DNA from: Hypholoma sublateritium FD-334 SS-4
Taxonomy: Eukaryota > Basidiomycota > Agaricomycetes > Agaricales > Strophariaceae
Direction of reading: 5' to 3'
DNA: 31,274 bases
Assembly (NCBI GenBank): GCA_000827495.1
Contig: KN817634.1
Span: forward strand, 90,051 to 121,324
Under the pieces are notes generated by a model. It ran no database searches and was not told where the DNA came from. It saw only the letters and a list, made by a program, of their open reading frames with translations. The translations under genes were made by a program, and so were the position numbers. Of the stretch, positions 8,911 through 20,475 are shown piece after piece; the first letter of the stretch is position 1; every line of letters starts with the position of its first letter.

Positions 8911-11530
8911 ATGCCAAAACAGTCGCCCGCAATAGCGGTAGACTTCGGGACTGATCCTGAATTCGAATTCGAAGAAGTTCAATATTCAAACCACTTTTGG
9001 TCACCAAATAGAGAAGAACTCCCATTGCATTATATGTCGGAAGAAAAGGCTCGCAGGAGGGTCAAGGCCGGGCCCACGATTGAGGAGTACGAACATATTG
9101 AAATAGAACATTATACCGGCCGCGAATACTACGACGACTCGGGCAAAGATTTGTACGGCAAGGTGAGGCCGTCTTCAGCTTCAGCTCGCATAGGTAGTGG
9201 GCGGCTACAGCGGCCGCCACTGCCGCTGCCAACGTCATTGGTGAATAACATTCATCTAATCGCATGCTTTCTACTGACCGTCGTACAGAAAGAATTTGCT
9301 TCGCAAAATTTTGAATATCTCCCTCCTATCATTTATACCCTCCTATCGTGCTGGACCCGCTTCCACAATATAAGCACCTTGAGGACGAAGCCCACTGTGG
9401 CAAATTCGGCTCGCACTACCTGAAGTGCGAATTCTACCTTGATGTTCACCCCGCACTTGGAAAGATGCTCGTCGGGCTCGCAGACTTGCTGGCAGGCTAC
9501 GATGACTCATTTGAATTTAAGAGCGGCAGCGGCGGCATATCCGGTCGACGTTCCCTACGTGCTTATACGTGTCATGATGGCGCCGTTCGCCGTCGGTATG
9601 GTCGCCCTGGCATGGTACACTGCTGTTGAGCTCGGTATGAGCCAGTGGGTCTGACATATCATTGATATGATGGTTCTTTTCAGCGGGTATCTCCGTTACG
9701 TTTCAAACCTTTCTGATATCTAACGGTGTCGAAGATGTCGGCTGGATGTGTATATCCCAATTTATCCTCCTCGACTCTGTACTTCTGTTCTGCACATTCC
9801 TTGCTATTTTCTGCCTCACCAAATTTCATCGTCAACAATATCAGTAAGTAATACATCTGTGACGCTTAGCTTTGCTGATTATACCCGTGTTTAGATCATT
9901 TTCCATTGACTAGTGGCTATGGTTATCATTGGCAGCAGATTCCATTGGTTTGGTGAGCAGCGTCAAATTGATTGGCCTGTTCGTCACTGCGCCGGTTTGC
10001 GTCTACACGATCCAGGACCTGTAAGGAAATTATTTGGAGAAACTAAAATGTTGGGTACCTTTGCCTTCACGTATGCCGAAGACGCCTTCTCTGATCGATC
10101 TTTAGCGTGATCAAGTCAAGCTTTGGACTGCGCGCGTAGTCTGCCTCATCATCATACCTATCCTCGCCTTCATGACCTCTTTCAAGATTCACTCTATGGT
10201 GCTGAATCACTCGGGCCAGGGGATGCTCAAATGATTCCAAGCTAACCTCGAAGGAAACGACTTCTCGCGGAACCCACTTGAAATTGCCTGCGGCTCCAAA
10301 ATTACACTGAAAAATATGGGCTGGGGAGGCGGTCTGCTGCACTCGCACGTACGGACGTACCCTGTTGGATCTAGCCAGCAGCAGGTCGCTTGCTATCATT
10401 ACAAAGACGCGAACAACGAATGGACAGTCATGCTGCGCTGGGACAAATCGCATATAACCCGAACAGTGCCAGGCTGCGCTTCCTGGAGGACGGCGATGAT
10501 ATCGGCCCGCGCCACGCCATGACCACACGTAATATACACTCTCACACCGTCCTTGCTCCTGTTACAAAGCTCAACTACGGAGTCTCGTGCTACGGGAATG
10601 ACACTGTCAATGATAATCATGACTACTGGCAGGTCGAGGTCGTGGACGATATCAAACTCTCTCAAGTGGATCGGATTCATTCGCTCACGACGCACCAGAG
10701 GTTCAAACACAAGGCCCTGGAGTGCTTTCTGCGTGCTGCGAACGCAATTCTGCCTTGGTGGGGATTCAAGTCGAGGTCAGCTGCGACAAGGAGAACACCC
10801 CGAAAGATATTCACACATTGAAATATTGAAAGCCACTGAATGATCTACGTAAGTGCCAGTCTTTCCTTTGAAGCGTCGTAATCGAGTCTCATAACATGAT
10901 ATGGCGTAATCGACAGTACCTACTGGTGATACCACGTTTTATAGGTTTTAAAGGTCGCCGTTCCTGCGCGACTCCTAAGACATTCTCGCCTCCAAGCCTT
11001 TCAATCCCTCCTCCATCTCGGTCTTCGTATGCGTGGCTGGGCCGACAGCCAACTTGAGTATTATCTCATAGGCACCCCTGTTATTTGATAGGGTAGCATC
11101 GTAAGTGCTAAGCGGGCGTGTCGATACTGACATTGTCTGTTTATCTCGTGCGTTACATCTCTCGATCTTTATTTCGTTGGAGAATAGTGACCGACTATTC
11201 TACAGCTGCCTCTCTCGATCTTTCTTTCGTTGGAGAATAGTGACCGACTATTCTACAGCTGCCAACACTATACTTTGCTGTCCTGATGCTCTCGACCACT
11301 TCATCTTCCCCTTCAAAGCAGTACACCACAAAAACGAAGACAATTATATTCGGCGTACTTTCTCCCTCTGTTTCTCCTTCTGGTAGTTCAAAGACGTAGC
11401 GTTTGGAATTGCGGGGCCCGTCAACGAAGCAAAGGGACTGAAATGGCACGAGGTTTGTCTGGCTCTCTTGTCGCCTCTGTTATCGGATGCTGATCTCGCT
11501 GTGTAGTCATGGAATATCTATGAAAACTAA
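8911..11530 (+). pseudogene. dolichyl-phosphate-mannose protein mannosyltransferase (PMT family), disrupted
   Basis: The family O-mannosylates secretory proteins in the ER. The first exon, MPKQSPAIAV to DLYGK (8911-9162), is acidic and cytosolic and joins, across an intron at 9163-9288, to [20 protein letters not shown] in the first membrane helix. Then follow the catalytic loop [13 protein letters not shown] (from 9381), [60 protein letters not shown], and the MIR-domain blocks [31 protein letters not shown] and LRAANAILPWWGF (10320-10770). C-terminal blocks are KSPFLRD, GLRMRGWADSQLEYYLIGTP, LPTLYFAVLM, DHFIF and FKDVAFGIAGPVNEAKGLKW, then a 54-nt intron (11453-11506) and SWNIYEN with a stop at 11528-11530. 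Frameshifts occur near 9380, 9530, 9950 and 10800, and the WW of IWWGS reads as two stops. Closest to PMT1/2-type proteins. Confidence 0.85.
11158..11263. repeat. 53-bp tandem duplication with internal inverted repeat
   Basis: Units 11158-11210 and 11211-11263 differ at one base. Each contains GAATAGT-gaccg-ACTATTC, a 7-bp inverted repeat around a 5-bp loop. The duplication falls in the C-terminal membrane part of the mannosyltransferase remnant and shifts its frame (53 is 2 mod 3). Confidence 0.95.
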
Positions 11531-13618
11531 TACTGCAGCGCTATCGCATCTATACTCTGCATGTAATTCATTCACTACGTAAATTTACGGACCATGCGTG
11601 CCCCGAAAAAATCTTGGTGGGTGTCCCTTTCCGCAGCGCATATTCCAGAGACTAAACGCTTTTATCTACACAGCCTATGTTATCGAAAGGGGACCGCGCA
11701 TATATGGATCCAGCGAGTAGCAGCCTACAGCCACAGCCGTCGGAAAGTCCAACCTGGCTTTCCTTCTATGGCCAGAAAATCAAAAGCGAGATGGACGAGC
11801 TGTCGGCGCTGGGCGGCGTAACGCGACTCGTCTCGCGGCGGTCGTCGTCATCGCCCTCGATCTCTGCCTTGTCACCCCAGCTGCAGAAACTCGCCTCGCC
11901 CACCCTCTCGGAGTCGGTGACTACCCTTATTTCGTAGGCCAATGAAGACCCTGGTTAAACTATACGGTGACTACGGCCAGGATGGTGGGTCCGCAGTGGC
12001 ACGGCGATGTTGGGATGCTCTGCTAGATACCACCCCATAAGCAGTGGCCACAAACTCGTCATCACCATCCCCCCTACCCGTTTACTACTCTGGGGCGCCG
12101 ATGGAAATTTCATGTGATTGACATTCAACTATCCTCTAATACTAATACCTAAATCACAACCATACAATAATTGTCCCGGCTTATGAACTTACTGACCTCC
12201 GCCAGATTCCTCGTATTAATTCCCTGCTGGATCGCGACCCCTCCACGCCAGCCACCGATGACCTACGTCATTCTAGTGCCCCCGCTCGATGGCTTCATAT
12301 GCGATAACACGACTGGTAATCTTTTCAACCCCCTCGGAAAACCGTACTCCATTGCTGCACAACCTGCGAAGCAAAGCCGGAAGGTCCACCTCACCGCTCT
12401 ATGCACACACCTTGAGCACCTCTGCCATTATTTTTGGAACGAATAAGTAGTCGTGTCCCGAAAAATTTCCGCCCTTCTTTGTAGACCCCAGAAACCGTCG
12501 AACATACAAGACTGGCGTCTGCCTTGGTGCTATTGATAGTAGCAGAAGAGTTCAGAGGAGACCTGGCGCGATGCGATGCGAATCTGCAGGCTATGGCAGC
12601 AAGAGCCATCTAAAAAGGCGCGCCAAATCTCTTCTATATCCGTGGATTAAATGCTCATGCCGTCGCTCTCATAGAAGATACCTCCAACATACATTTCAGC
12701 AATGTTAAAACGACGAACGTAGGACGGAAATGTTGATGGACTCTGTGTTAGTTCTTCCTTCAGGTCTCGTTCAGTATGTCACCTAATTTCTAATAGAAAG
12801 CTCCAAGCAAAAAGCATCGACGAAAAGCGAGTTTACATGAAGTCAAAAGTTAGAGGGCAGTCTGAATGAGGAGCACTCGAACCTATACGTGTTATTCCCC
12901 ATAATCGCTATTCTGCTCTCTGACAATTTACCCAACGACGAAACACCATTCTCCATGTGCGTAAACGTTCCTGGCTCCGACACACGTCTCATCTACTCCC
13001 ATGGTCTTCCTTCCAGCTCGTTCGTTAACCAAACGACCTTCACAGTAAGCAGCTGGCTGGACATAAGGTTGAAAGAATGCGCGCCCTGGTGAAGGTGTCT
13101 GCAAAGCCTCACGACGGCGGATGGGTGGACATGTAAAATATGGGTGCGCTCGCTGTTATCTGTCGCGAATCATGTACCTTTGACCTATTTTTATCTCGCT
13201 ACAGCCCATCGTACTGCACATCGGCTAGACTCTTCTCCAGAGTGCGGCTGGGGCTGGGGCCGCTCGGCGCTGGGCAGCAACTTTGGGTGCATTCGTGACG
13301 GTATACATAGAATTCAATTTTATTTAGATGTGACACATCGTGACGTCCGTGACATTACTGCTGAAAGTCGGACTTCCCCCTCCTAACGCGATCGGACGCC
13401 GCCGAAACCACTTCAATAGGATGGGAAGTTTCTCGAATATACATTCTACACCGTGGTCTTGGCATGTAGCCCTGCTTACTATTTTCAGACACGCTGCAAG
13501 TTCTTTGTCTTATGAAGTCTTTGTTCAGATTTCGAATTAGAACCTGCCTTTAAGATGCGACATTCATTTTACAATCACCCGCCTCCTTCCTCATCCTGCC
13601 ACACGTATTTCCTTCGCA
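11531..13618 (+). other. unrecognised coding debris
   Basis: Plus-strand blocks look coding but belong to no family I know. They are a Ser-rich stretch PTWLSFYGQKIKSEMDELSA followed by LGGVTRLVSRRSSSSPSISA (about 11750-11860), GHKLVITIPPTRLLLWGADG (about 12045-12110), ETVEHTRLASALVLLIVAEE (about 12490-12550), and FSMCVNVPGSDTRLIYSHGL followed by PSSSFVNQTTFTV (12950-13045). Stops and frame changes separate them. They could be one or two decayed genes downstream of the mannosyltransferase. From 13100 to 13618 I see nothing supportable besides the probable promoter of the next gene. Confidence 0.35.
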
Positions 13619-14503
13619 ATGCCTCAAGCAGAGTTCCAAGAAAATGGCGTCCCCAAGCTAGGGTTCCAGTCACAGAGGAAAGTGACTTATCTAGATCGTA
13701 CGGCGCTCCGTTTTATTGGTGGTAGTCTACCCTACTGACATTTTTTAGGTACTCTGGCTACAATATTCTGCCTTCGTCAGACAGGCTCTCTCAGTGAGAG
13801 AAGCGAGGTATCATTTCATGATCTCCGCCAGGCCAGTACGTCCACTTAATGTTTCCGATTGTGTGCCGCCCGGCATTAAAATTGACATCGCTCTGCTGAA
13901 GTGACTGGCCACGCAACAACTAACGGCGAAGTACTTGACGAGGAGGAAAGGGATGAGTACACTGAATACGCTCTAGAAAGGCTTGTAAGTTATCAAAGAT
14001 ACTTGGTGGTCGAGCATTCCTGAGTTCTGGAGCATTAGGACAGAAGCCGCTACATTAGAGTCAGGTTCCCAGACGGTGACATTTCCGATGGACGATTCAA
14101 GATACACCCTGATTTTGAAGACGTGTGCGTTCCATCATGATTCCAACTTTTGTTACAGCGACTTGTTTGATCCTCATACCCTATATTTTGGTTCAGACTC
14201 TTGATACTCGCCGAAATGATCGCAGCTTCAGACCAATTTGATTCTTCGACAGTCTTTGACCTCAATCAATACAAGACGCTTTGTGATTTTTTTCATGACC
14301 TCACATTGAGCGACAGGCTTCCTATAGGCAAAGAGGTCCTGACTGAGGATGAGGTAACTACAGCGAAACCTTCTGTCATATTAATCCATCACTGATCTTC
14401 ATCTGATTGTTCCAATTTTCAGCTTGAAGAGGTGTTGCGATACGATGCACTGTGTGATTTTCTCGAAGAGCTAGTGGACAAGGAAATATTTAGAAATGTT
14501 TGA
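13619..14503 (+). CDS. six-exon gene, intact, unknown function (190 aa)
   Basis: Exons by hand: 13619-13697, 13749-13835, 13902-13984, 14039-14124, 14197-14353 and 14423-14503. All five introns are GT-AG, 51-72 nt, and the exon lengths sum to 573 nt, exactly 190 codons plus TGA, with every phase compatible. The protein starts MPQAEFQENGVPKLGFQSQR, has a central VLDEEERDEYTEYALERL helix, then RVRFPDGDISDGRFKIHPDF and an acidic helical C-terminus (TLCDFFHDLTLSDRLPIGKE, EEVLRYDALCDFLEELVDKE). No signal peptide or membrane segment is seen. A second acceptor inside intron 4 (ending 14158) would meet a stop; an alternative first intron of 27 nt is too short. I do not recognise the family. Its clean structure contrasts with its decayed neighbours. 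Confidence 0.7.
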
Positions 14504-15659
14504 AGCCGCGTAAATGTATCGGCAACGTATCGGCCTTAAAGAGCACGCCGCAGGCTGCAGCGGAGCTCCGTACCATTAGAAATTGTACACTTTTACTATT
14601 ACTATTAAGCGGAGACAAAATGTAGAGCGTCCATCGGTCGACAAATTAGAAACCGATAAAACACGTACCGTGCCACCGAATTCTTGATCCCTGATATCAT
14701 CTTCGGGCCCGTCACTGCCACTCGACGTTAGGACTGCCGCTCACTAGCCTAGATAGGATTCACCGTATTATTAACGCTAGCAATCCACGCTTCGCTCCGC
14801 ACCGAGCGCGAGTGCATACCACCTAAGGCGGCGCGCCTGATTACTACCACGCCATTATGCCTCTCCTAAAACAACGACTCGGACCGGCGCCCACCGACCT
14901 CTATCTGATAAGTAGACGCATCGTCCAGGCACCAAATATTGACGGCAATGCCAACTTGAGTCACTGACCCGCGCGCCGCCCAATTGTCATTGTCAGATAC
15001 ACGCGTCACGTCGTTGCGCGACGCAGGCGGGGGTCAGATGTTCCATAGAGCGAGGGCGCCAAGGGCGTGGGGTGTTATAGGCGCATTCCTCCTCGCATGG
15101 TGTATCATCTGGATGGGCGCGCGGGTGCAAACCCGATGGTTAGCACGCGGGCTGGAACCCTCACGCCGTAGGGTACATTGTGGGCGTGGCGGAGGACGCG
15201 CTGCACAGGTGCCGGTGAGTGCCCACCCGCTGGCAGCGCGCGTTTCGTACTAGCCGCATATTTCAGGGTACCAACCTCCAGACCAGTGCGCTTGCTCGAG
15301 TGCGCACAGTCCGCCTCAGTCGCTGGAGCACGCTGTGCAGGTGCAGGCAACCACTTCGCGCAGGGTGTCGTCCATTCTAGCGCCCGCCGGCCCGCGCTTG
15401 CCGCTGCATTACCGCCGCAATCTCCGGCGCACGATGCACGATCTCCACGCCTCAGCGAGCTGCCGCTTCTCCGCAAGTTGTGCCCACGCCCGCGCTACCT
15501 GCTGAGTGCTGGCGTTCGGTTCCGTGGCATGCTGCTTTTGGCATCCGTACCTTCTTGTCCGTGACGCTTCCTTCTATCATAAGGCTCCTTGTTTTTACGT
15601 CCGAAATATCCGTAGGAACGGCGTTATGCCGCTGAGGCCGCAACATGAATCCTCGCCGC
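14504..15659. other. intergenic and GC-rich stretch, no recognisable gene
   Basis: 14504-14980 holds only the 3' flank of the six-exon gene. At 14984-15570 high GC opens frames on both strands. A minus-strand reading WAQLAEKRQLAEAWRSCIVR near 15485-15425 has helix-like composition and could be an exon, but no start, end or family is visible. Confidence 0.3.
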
Positions 15660-15896
15660 CTATATTTTGCGAACGCTTTGGTCTGGAAAAATCAGGGGCC
15701 GTAAAATGTCGCTGAGAATGTACTCACCGGCGCGGATATCGCGGGGCTCCAGCCAGGAGACAGGGAGCAGTGCGTCAAAAGGATACGTTTCGATTATTGC
15801 GAAGACTTCAATTTGCGTGGTCCAATTTCCCGGGGTTCCATACGTTACAGAAAAACGGCCGGATAGGCAATCAGTAGAAAACCCTTGTCGTTCCAA
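15660..15896 (-). other. possible exon of an unknown protein
   Basis: The minus-strand frame reads SGRFSVTYGTPGNWTTQIEV, FAIIETYPFDALLPVSWLEP, then RDIRAGEYILSDILRPLIFP, and stops at 15660. Composition is protein-like and continuous for 78 codons. It may extend upstream to about 15975 through a frame with LLVDNRPAHYHAVAGL. I do not recognise the family. Confidence 0.4.
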
Positions 15897-16400
15897 AAAC
15901 TTGAAGGATCATAATAAACATGGACGACAGAGGCCAGCTACAGCATGGTAGTGAGCCGGACGATTGTCGACTAGCAGAGGCATGAGGCGAGCATGCGAAG
16001 GCGAAAATTTCATTGTCAACGACGATTTCCGGCCGATTTCCGGCCGAATATCTGCCTACGTCTCGGTTAAGCCTTTATAATGTATCGATAATACTTGCGG
16101 CACGTGGACTAAATCATCTGGTAAGCAACGGATAACTCCGAACTACGACTCCCTCCCTAACAGCGACTTGCTTGATACGGCGGTATACATCTCAAATACA
16201 CCTATTACTCTCTATCAAATCGCTTGGACTCAGAAGTCAGCAAAAACGAAGGGCCATTATGCTAAGAGGACTTTGTACCGCTCAAACTGCTAGGTCCATA
16301 TATACTCAACCAAGGCTATCGTAGGCTATAGCCTGCTTACCCGGTCCAGATATTGAACAGCCGTCTTCAACGTCAAACCACATTCATGGCGTAGCATCAT
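15897..16400. other. no gene seen; contains an 11-bp tandem repeat
   Basis: About 500 bp without a supportable frame. The only structure noted is GATTTCCGGCC repeated exactly twice at 16024-16045, a Gly/Pro-like palindromic unit (CCGG core). Confidence 0.5.
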
Positions 16401-18120
16401 ACCACGTAAGTCAGTCTCTCTGACTTGAATGTGGCATTGATCATGCTTCTCCAAAGGATGCATTACTTACTGACTCATTGCATCGCAGGGCGGCGACTCA
16501 GATGGTCAACTTGTTCTCTGCAGTCGGAGCATATCACACAAAGCCGAGATGTCGCTGCCCGTGTACACCGTCGACATCAGATGCACTGCCGCGATATCAA
16601 CCTCGGCCCCGAATGCGCACCCAAGTACCTCCAAGCACCCCACCGACCACCTACTAGAGGGATGAATACAGGACTTGGTCAACGCACACGCCTTGGCGGG
16701 TTCTATTCAATAAATACCACGATCAAGTCGACGCAGAGAAGTAGAGCGTACTGTTGGTGAGTTGGTGAATTCTCACCGGCCAATGCATGTGCTGAACATG
16801 AACATGAAGCAGCCGTTGGTTCCATCCCACCTACCCTCCCGAACACTTCTACGGCACGGGCTTGGCCCCCGTATCAATGCGTACTTGCCCACCAGCACCC
16901 ACCAAGCACGACCACGAAGACCTTGAACTCGATGTCCTACTGCGCAGAGCCATCTTTCGTCGTCGTACGCCAGAATTCACCCCTACGCGTGCACCAGGAG
17001 ACAGAAGTTCGCTATGGCAGCGAAAACCGTCCGACTTTCCCATTCCATGATACCCGACAGATGAGCAGACACTCATCATCATCATCCTCAACGGCGCGCG
17101 AGCTTCACGTCCTCCGCCGGCATGAAACGAAGAGCGCAAATGTCAGCACGGATATCGTACGGTGCCGCCTTATGTCGGTGCCGACGCTCGACTGGATGTT
17201 ACGGTTGCAGACTGTGCTTCTTACGGGCTCCAACGCGCCATGAGGCTTGCATCGGTTGCAACGCGTGCCACAATTACACCATACTGGTCAGTTTCCTTCT
17301 TGCGTTTATTACTGCATTTTTATTCGATTTTATCTTTCTTAGTACTTGTTTATGTTCGATAGTTGACCGTCCTTCCCAAAAATACCCTGCGTCCCTCCCA
17401 AGGACGGAGCTGGACGGAATTTCAACAAGCCGGCCAGGGGAATGACCAATGACGAGGAATGACTGCGCGGACCCACGGGCCGACACGACCAAGTCGGTAA
17501 TCGTACCACGAACCCGTCGTCGTCATCTGAGTTTCGTGAGGGCACGTACAGACGCACGTATACGGATTCAAACTCGAACGCGGAAGGCGAAAAGACGAAG
17601 ATCATACAGTCGGCAAGGGCGAATTACTCGCTGTACCGCACCATAAGTCCGACCTGCCATATGGTGATGCGCTACTGACGGTGGAAGTCGCGTTTGAACT
17701 TCGTCTGCGTTCCTATACATTCCCATATTCTACTGTTTATGGATATACGTTTACTAGCTATTTCGACGTATATGACGGAACTTTTCTACGCGATATCTGA
17801 CATCCAGGCCCGTTTGTACGGTATGTAGATTTCAACAAGCATGACCATCTGCATGCATAGTAATAATCGCAATCTCAGAAATCCAGGAGCTGCGACACAA
17901 GTCCCGGTCTTCCGGGAACAGCGCGGATGGCAGCATAACCTCCATCATTGATCAATCGCTGATAACGCTTGATGACTGACTGGAATCGCTGGAGAAAGGG
18001 ATGAAGACTGGACGATACTTCGGAGCCCCTTCTGCTCGCGCAGTAACCTCAACTGTGTTTGGGACGGTCATCGACCACGAAGGAATGATGTCAAGTCTAG
18101 AAAAAATGGTCAAACACTGT
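16401..18120. other. mixed debris, no recognisable gene
   Basis: Several plus-strand blocks look coding but are interrupted. They are GDSDGQLVLCSRSISHKAEM (about 16492-16550), VERTVGELVNSHRPMHVLNM (about 16740-16800), GELLAVPHHKSDLPYGDALL followed by TVEVAFELRLRSYTFPYSTV (about 17610-17730), and GMKTGRYFGAPSARAVTSTV followed by FGTVIDHEGMMSSLEKMVKH (18000-18117). A TGA interrupts the last one upstream, between TLDD and LESLEK. The last block might be the end of a gene, but I cannot name it. Confidence 0.3.
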
Positions 18121-18267
18121 CAGGTTTGATCAACTGTTTAGCAGTAGCGTTAGTTGGTTCTAATCTCGTTGTTAGGAGTTTATCTGGCAAGTCCATCGGC
18201 GCGGTATGGACTGCTTTCGGTCCAGGCTTCTAGTTCAGTGTCGCGTTTTGCAGGTTTGCGCGAAAGA

Positions 18268-18395
18268 TCACCGATGGGTCAAAATGCCCCAGTGTCAACT
18301 GCCCCTCCCGTTACACCTCTTACCATCGATAAGAAGATAGTCTCATCTGGATCGCCTCCGTCGTCAGCTGCCATACGGCGAGAAAAGAAAATCGC
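18268..18395 (+). repeat. diverged copy of a segment of the Sec16-like gene
   Basis: Aligned by eye to 24927-25050 in the same orientation: about 15 mismatches in roughly 117 aligned bases plus a 6-base gap, and the shared frame is kept (VSTAPPxTPLT, SSxxPPSxAAI). Flanks on both sides do not align. It is an isolated duplicated fragment lying just upstream of the kinesin remnant. Confidence 0.8.
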
Positions 18396-18638
18396 TATTT
18401 GGTTCTGTACGCAGTAGCAACGCGTCTGTGCCACCGCCACCCGAAAAGGTTCGACAAAGCCCTTTTCAAATCAAATGCAAACATTTACTATCAGTCAGTG
18501 CACCATTAAACTTGGTCCTGTAGAGGCCTCAATCTTCCTCAGAGGATCTTTGGGTCAGTTTAGGCTTCGGTCCACCTCCTGTTCCTCTGGCACAAATTAG
18601 TAAGGGTCTGGAGTAGGATGCATTCACCCTCGTTAGTG

Positions 18639-20475
18639 TTTCCGGTAGGGACGAAGCAGAACGAGGTTTTTGCCTACGGGATGAAGGGGTAAGCATTCCT
18701 TCATGTCGTTAAGACGATTTTCTGATTAGTTCTATCTCCACACTTCAGTAGTTCTCAACCTCGTGCCTGAAGCTTTCGTTGAGCGCCTACCTGGCTCCTT
18801 ACCCTTTCTGCACACAAGATGTGCTTCATGGCTACAAAAACCTTCACAATGATGGTAAGATCTTATATATACATGTGTGTGTATGTATGTTACCAAGTTT
18901 ATCCGACCCCCTTCTACAGGGAGCCGCCATTGATTCAGAAGAGCTCAGAGGAACTCTCCCCCGTATACGGAATAGATATTCTAGTCCACTGTGAAAAGCG
19001 ATGTGCATCTCGAATACCTCGTGAAGGTTTCTTACATGGAAATTTACCTCGAAAAGATTTGAGATCTCCTTACGCGTATGTCGTTATCGATTTTGGATAT
19101 TCAACTATAGCTCAGAACGATAATCTTCAGGTCCACGAAGAAAATTCGAAGGGGGTCTATGTGAAGGACCTAACGGATTGCTACATTGGTAATGCCGCTG
19201 ATGTACAAAGATCATGAGGACGGGGGTGCTGCGACTCGGAGGATTGTTACGTCGACAAGTAAGTTGCTCAAATGTGTGTGCAGCATGGGAGCATCCAACC
19301 AATATTTCCACTGTAGACATGAACACGGTATTATCGCGCTCTCATTTCAATCTTCTTGATGACTATTCAACAGCGAAACACCCAAACTGGCGGTCCGAAG
19401 AGAGAAACTTTGTATCTGGCCGGTTTTGCGGGCTCAGAAAAGCTCGGAAAGGCAGGTGCCTCTGGCCGGTGGACAGACGCGCGAAGAAGCTCTTGGCATG
19501 GTCATCAACGCTCTCACGGACGGCAAAGTAAGTACGAAGTGAGCTCTTCATTTCGTATATTTGATGTATTCTCTCTCGAAACATATACCCTATCGTGACT
19601 CTAATCTTACTCGTATCCTGCAAGAGTCTATGGGAGGAAATTCACGGATAACCTCGATTTTCAATTGCTCGCCTTCATCCTATAACAAAGCGGCAACATT
19701 ATCGACAGATTTGGAATCCGTGCCAAATCCATCAAAAATTCGGCTTGCGTCAATGCTGAATTGTCACCCTTGGAGCTCAAAGGCTTATTGAACTGACGAA
19801 CACTTCCTACAAGGAATGTATTGCTACTCCGGAAGTGGAAATTGCGCGATTGCCAGCAGGCGAGCAGGTTGATGAGGCAGATTGGGCATTACCCGGCAAA
19901 CCGGTCTCTATATCAGCAGCTTTGACATCCGCAAAGAAAGCTCCAACGTCGCCTACGCCGTCTACTCCTGCATCAACACCACATAGCCTGGAAATGAAAG
20001 AACAATATAGCAGTGTTATTCGCAACTGCAACAAGAATCAAACTGCATTGTTGCGTTTGCGATAAATGTACTGACCATGTTTTAGCTTGTTGATCAGAAT
20101 TCCACCCTCATGAAAGAAGCCGGTATCGCAGAGAGGCAATCTCTTGCTCGCAACGAACGAATTCAAACCCTAGAGGCTTTGCTTCAGACGCAGATCAGAG
20201 ACTCAACACAAAACCAGAAATTTGAGACGCAGTTGCAAGCCGTGAAAGCGCTCTTGGATCAAGCCTGAGGCAAGTTTTATCAATGTTCATTTGACCCTTC
20301 AATATCAACACTGAGAGTCCTACAGCGCAAAAGGCGGTAACGTCGTCTACCCTGATATTCGGTCGCATAGCCAAGCCTTTACGCGGTGGAGGAGGTGCCA
20401 ACGTGTCTAACTCGGTAGCGTCGACGTCGGGGCCTCCTGTAAATCCCCTCACCAGGCTCCAGAATGAGGAATGGT
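18639..20475 (+). pseudogene. conventional kinesin heavy chain (kinesin-1), disrupted
   Basis: Kinesin-1 moves cargo to microtubule plus ends. Motor blocks in order: FPVGTKQNEVFAYGMKG before a GTAAGC donor (18639-18689); TKTFTMM (about 18837), where the P-loop GQTGSGK is gone; DSEELRGTLPRI (18932 on); EYLVKVSYMEIYLEKI then a stop (from 19016); AQNDNLQVHEENSKGVYVKD; SRSHF; TIQQRNTQTGGPKRETLYL; GFAGSEK (19422-19442; family DLAGSE, so the switch II Asp is missing); [17 protein letters not shown] (from 19579); [20 protein letters not shown]; and [12 protein letters not shown]. The neck and coiled coil (KNQTALLRLR; NERIQTLEALLQTQIRDSTQ) and the fungal tail IAKPLRGGGGANVSN to LTRLQNEEW (20368-20475) follow. 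Many frame changes, and one intron has lost its AG acceptor. Clearly dead as read. Confidence 0.85.

Noticed and set aside
15105..15564. Long open frames on both strands (123 and 128 codons)
   Set aside because: GC-driven; composition is Ala/Arg-rich with no motif or splice chain, so neither is called as a gene.
16849..17445. Cys-rich frame (CRRSTGCYGCRLCF and following) as a possible zinc-binding or secreted peptide
   Set aside because: No signal peptide, start or regular Cys spacing; other frames across the same stretch read equally well, so probably chance.
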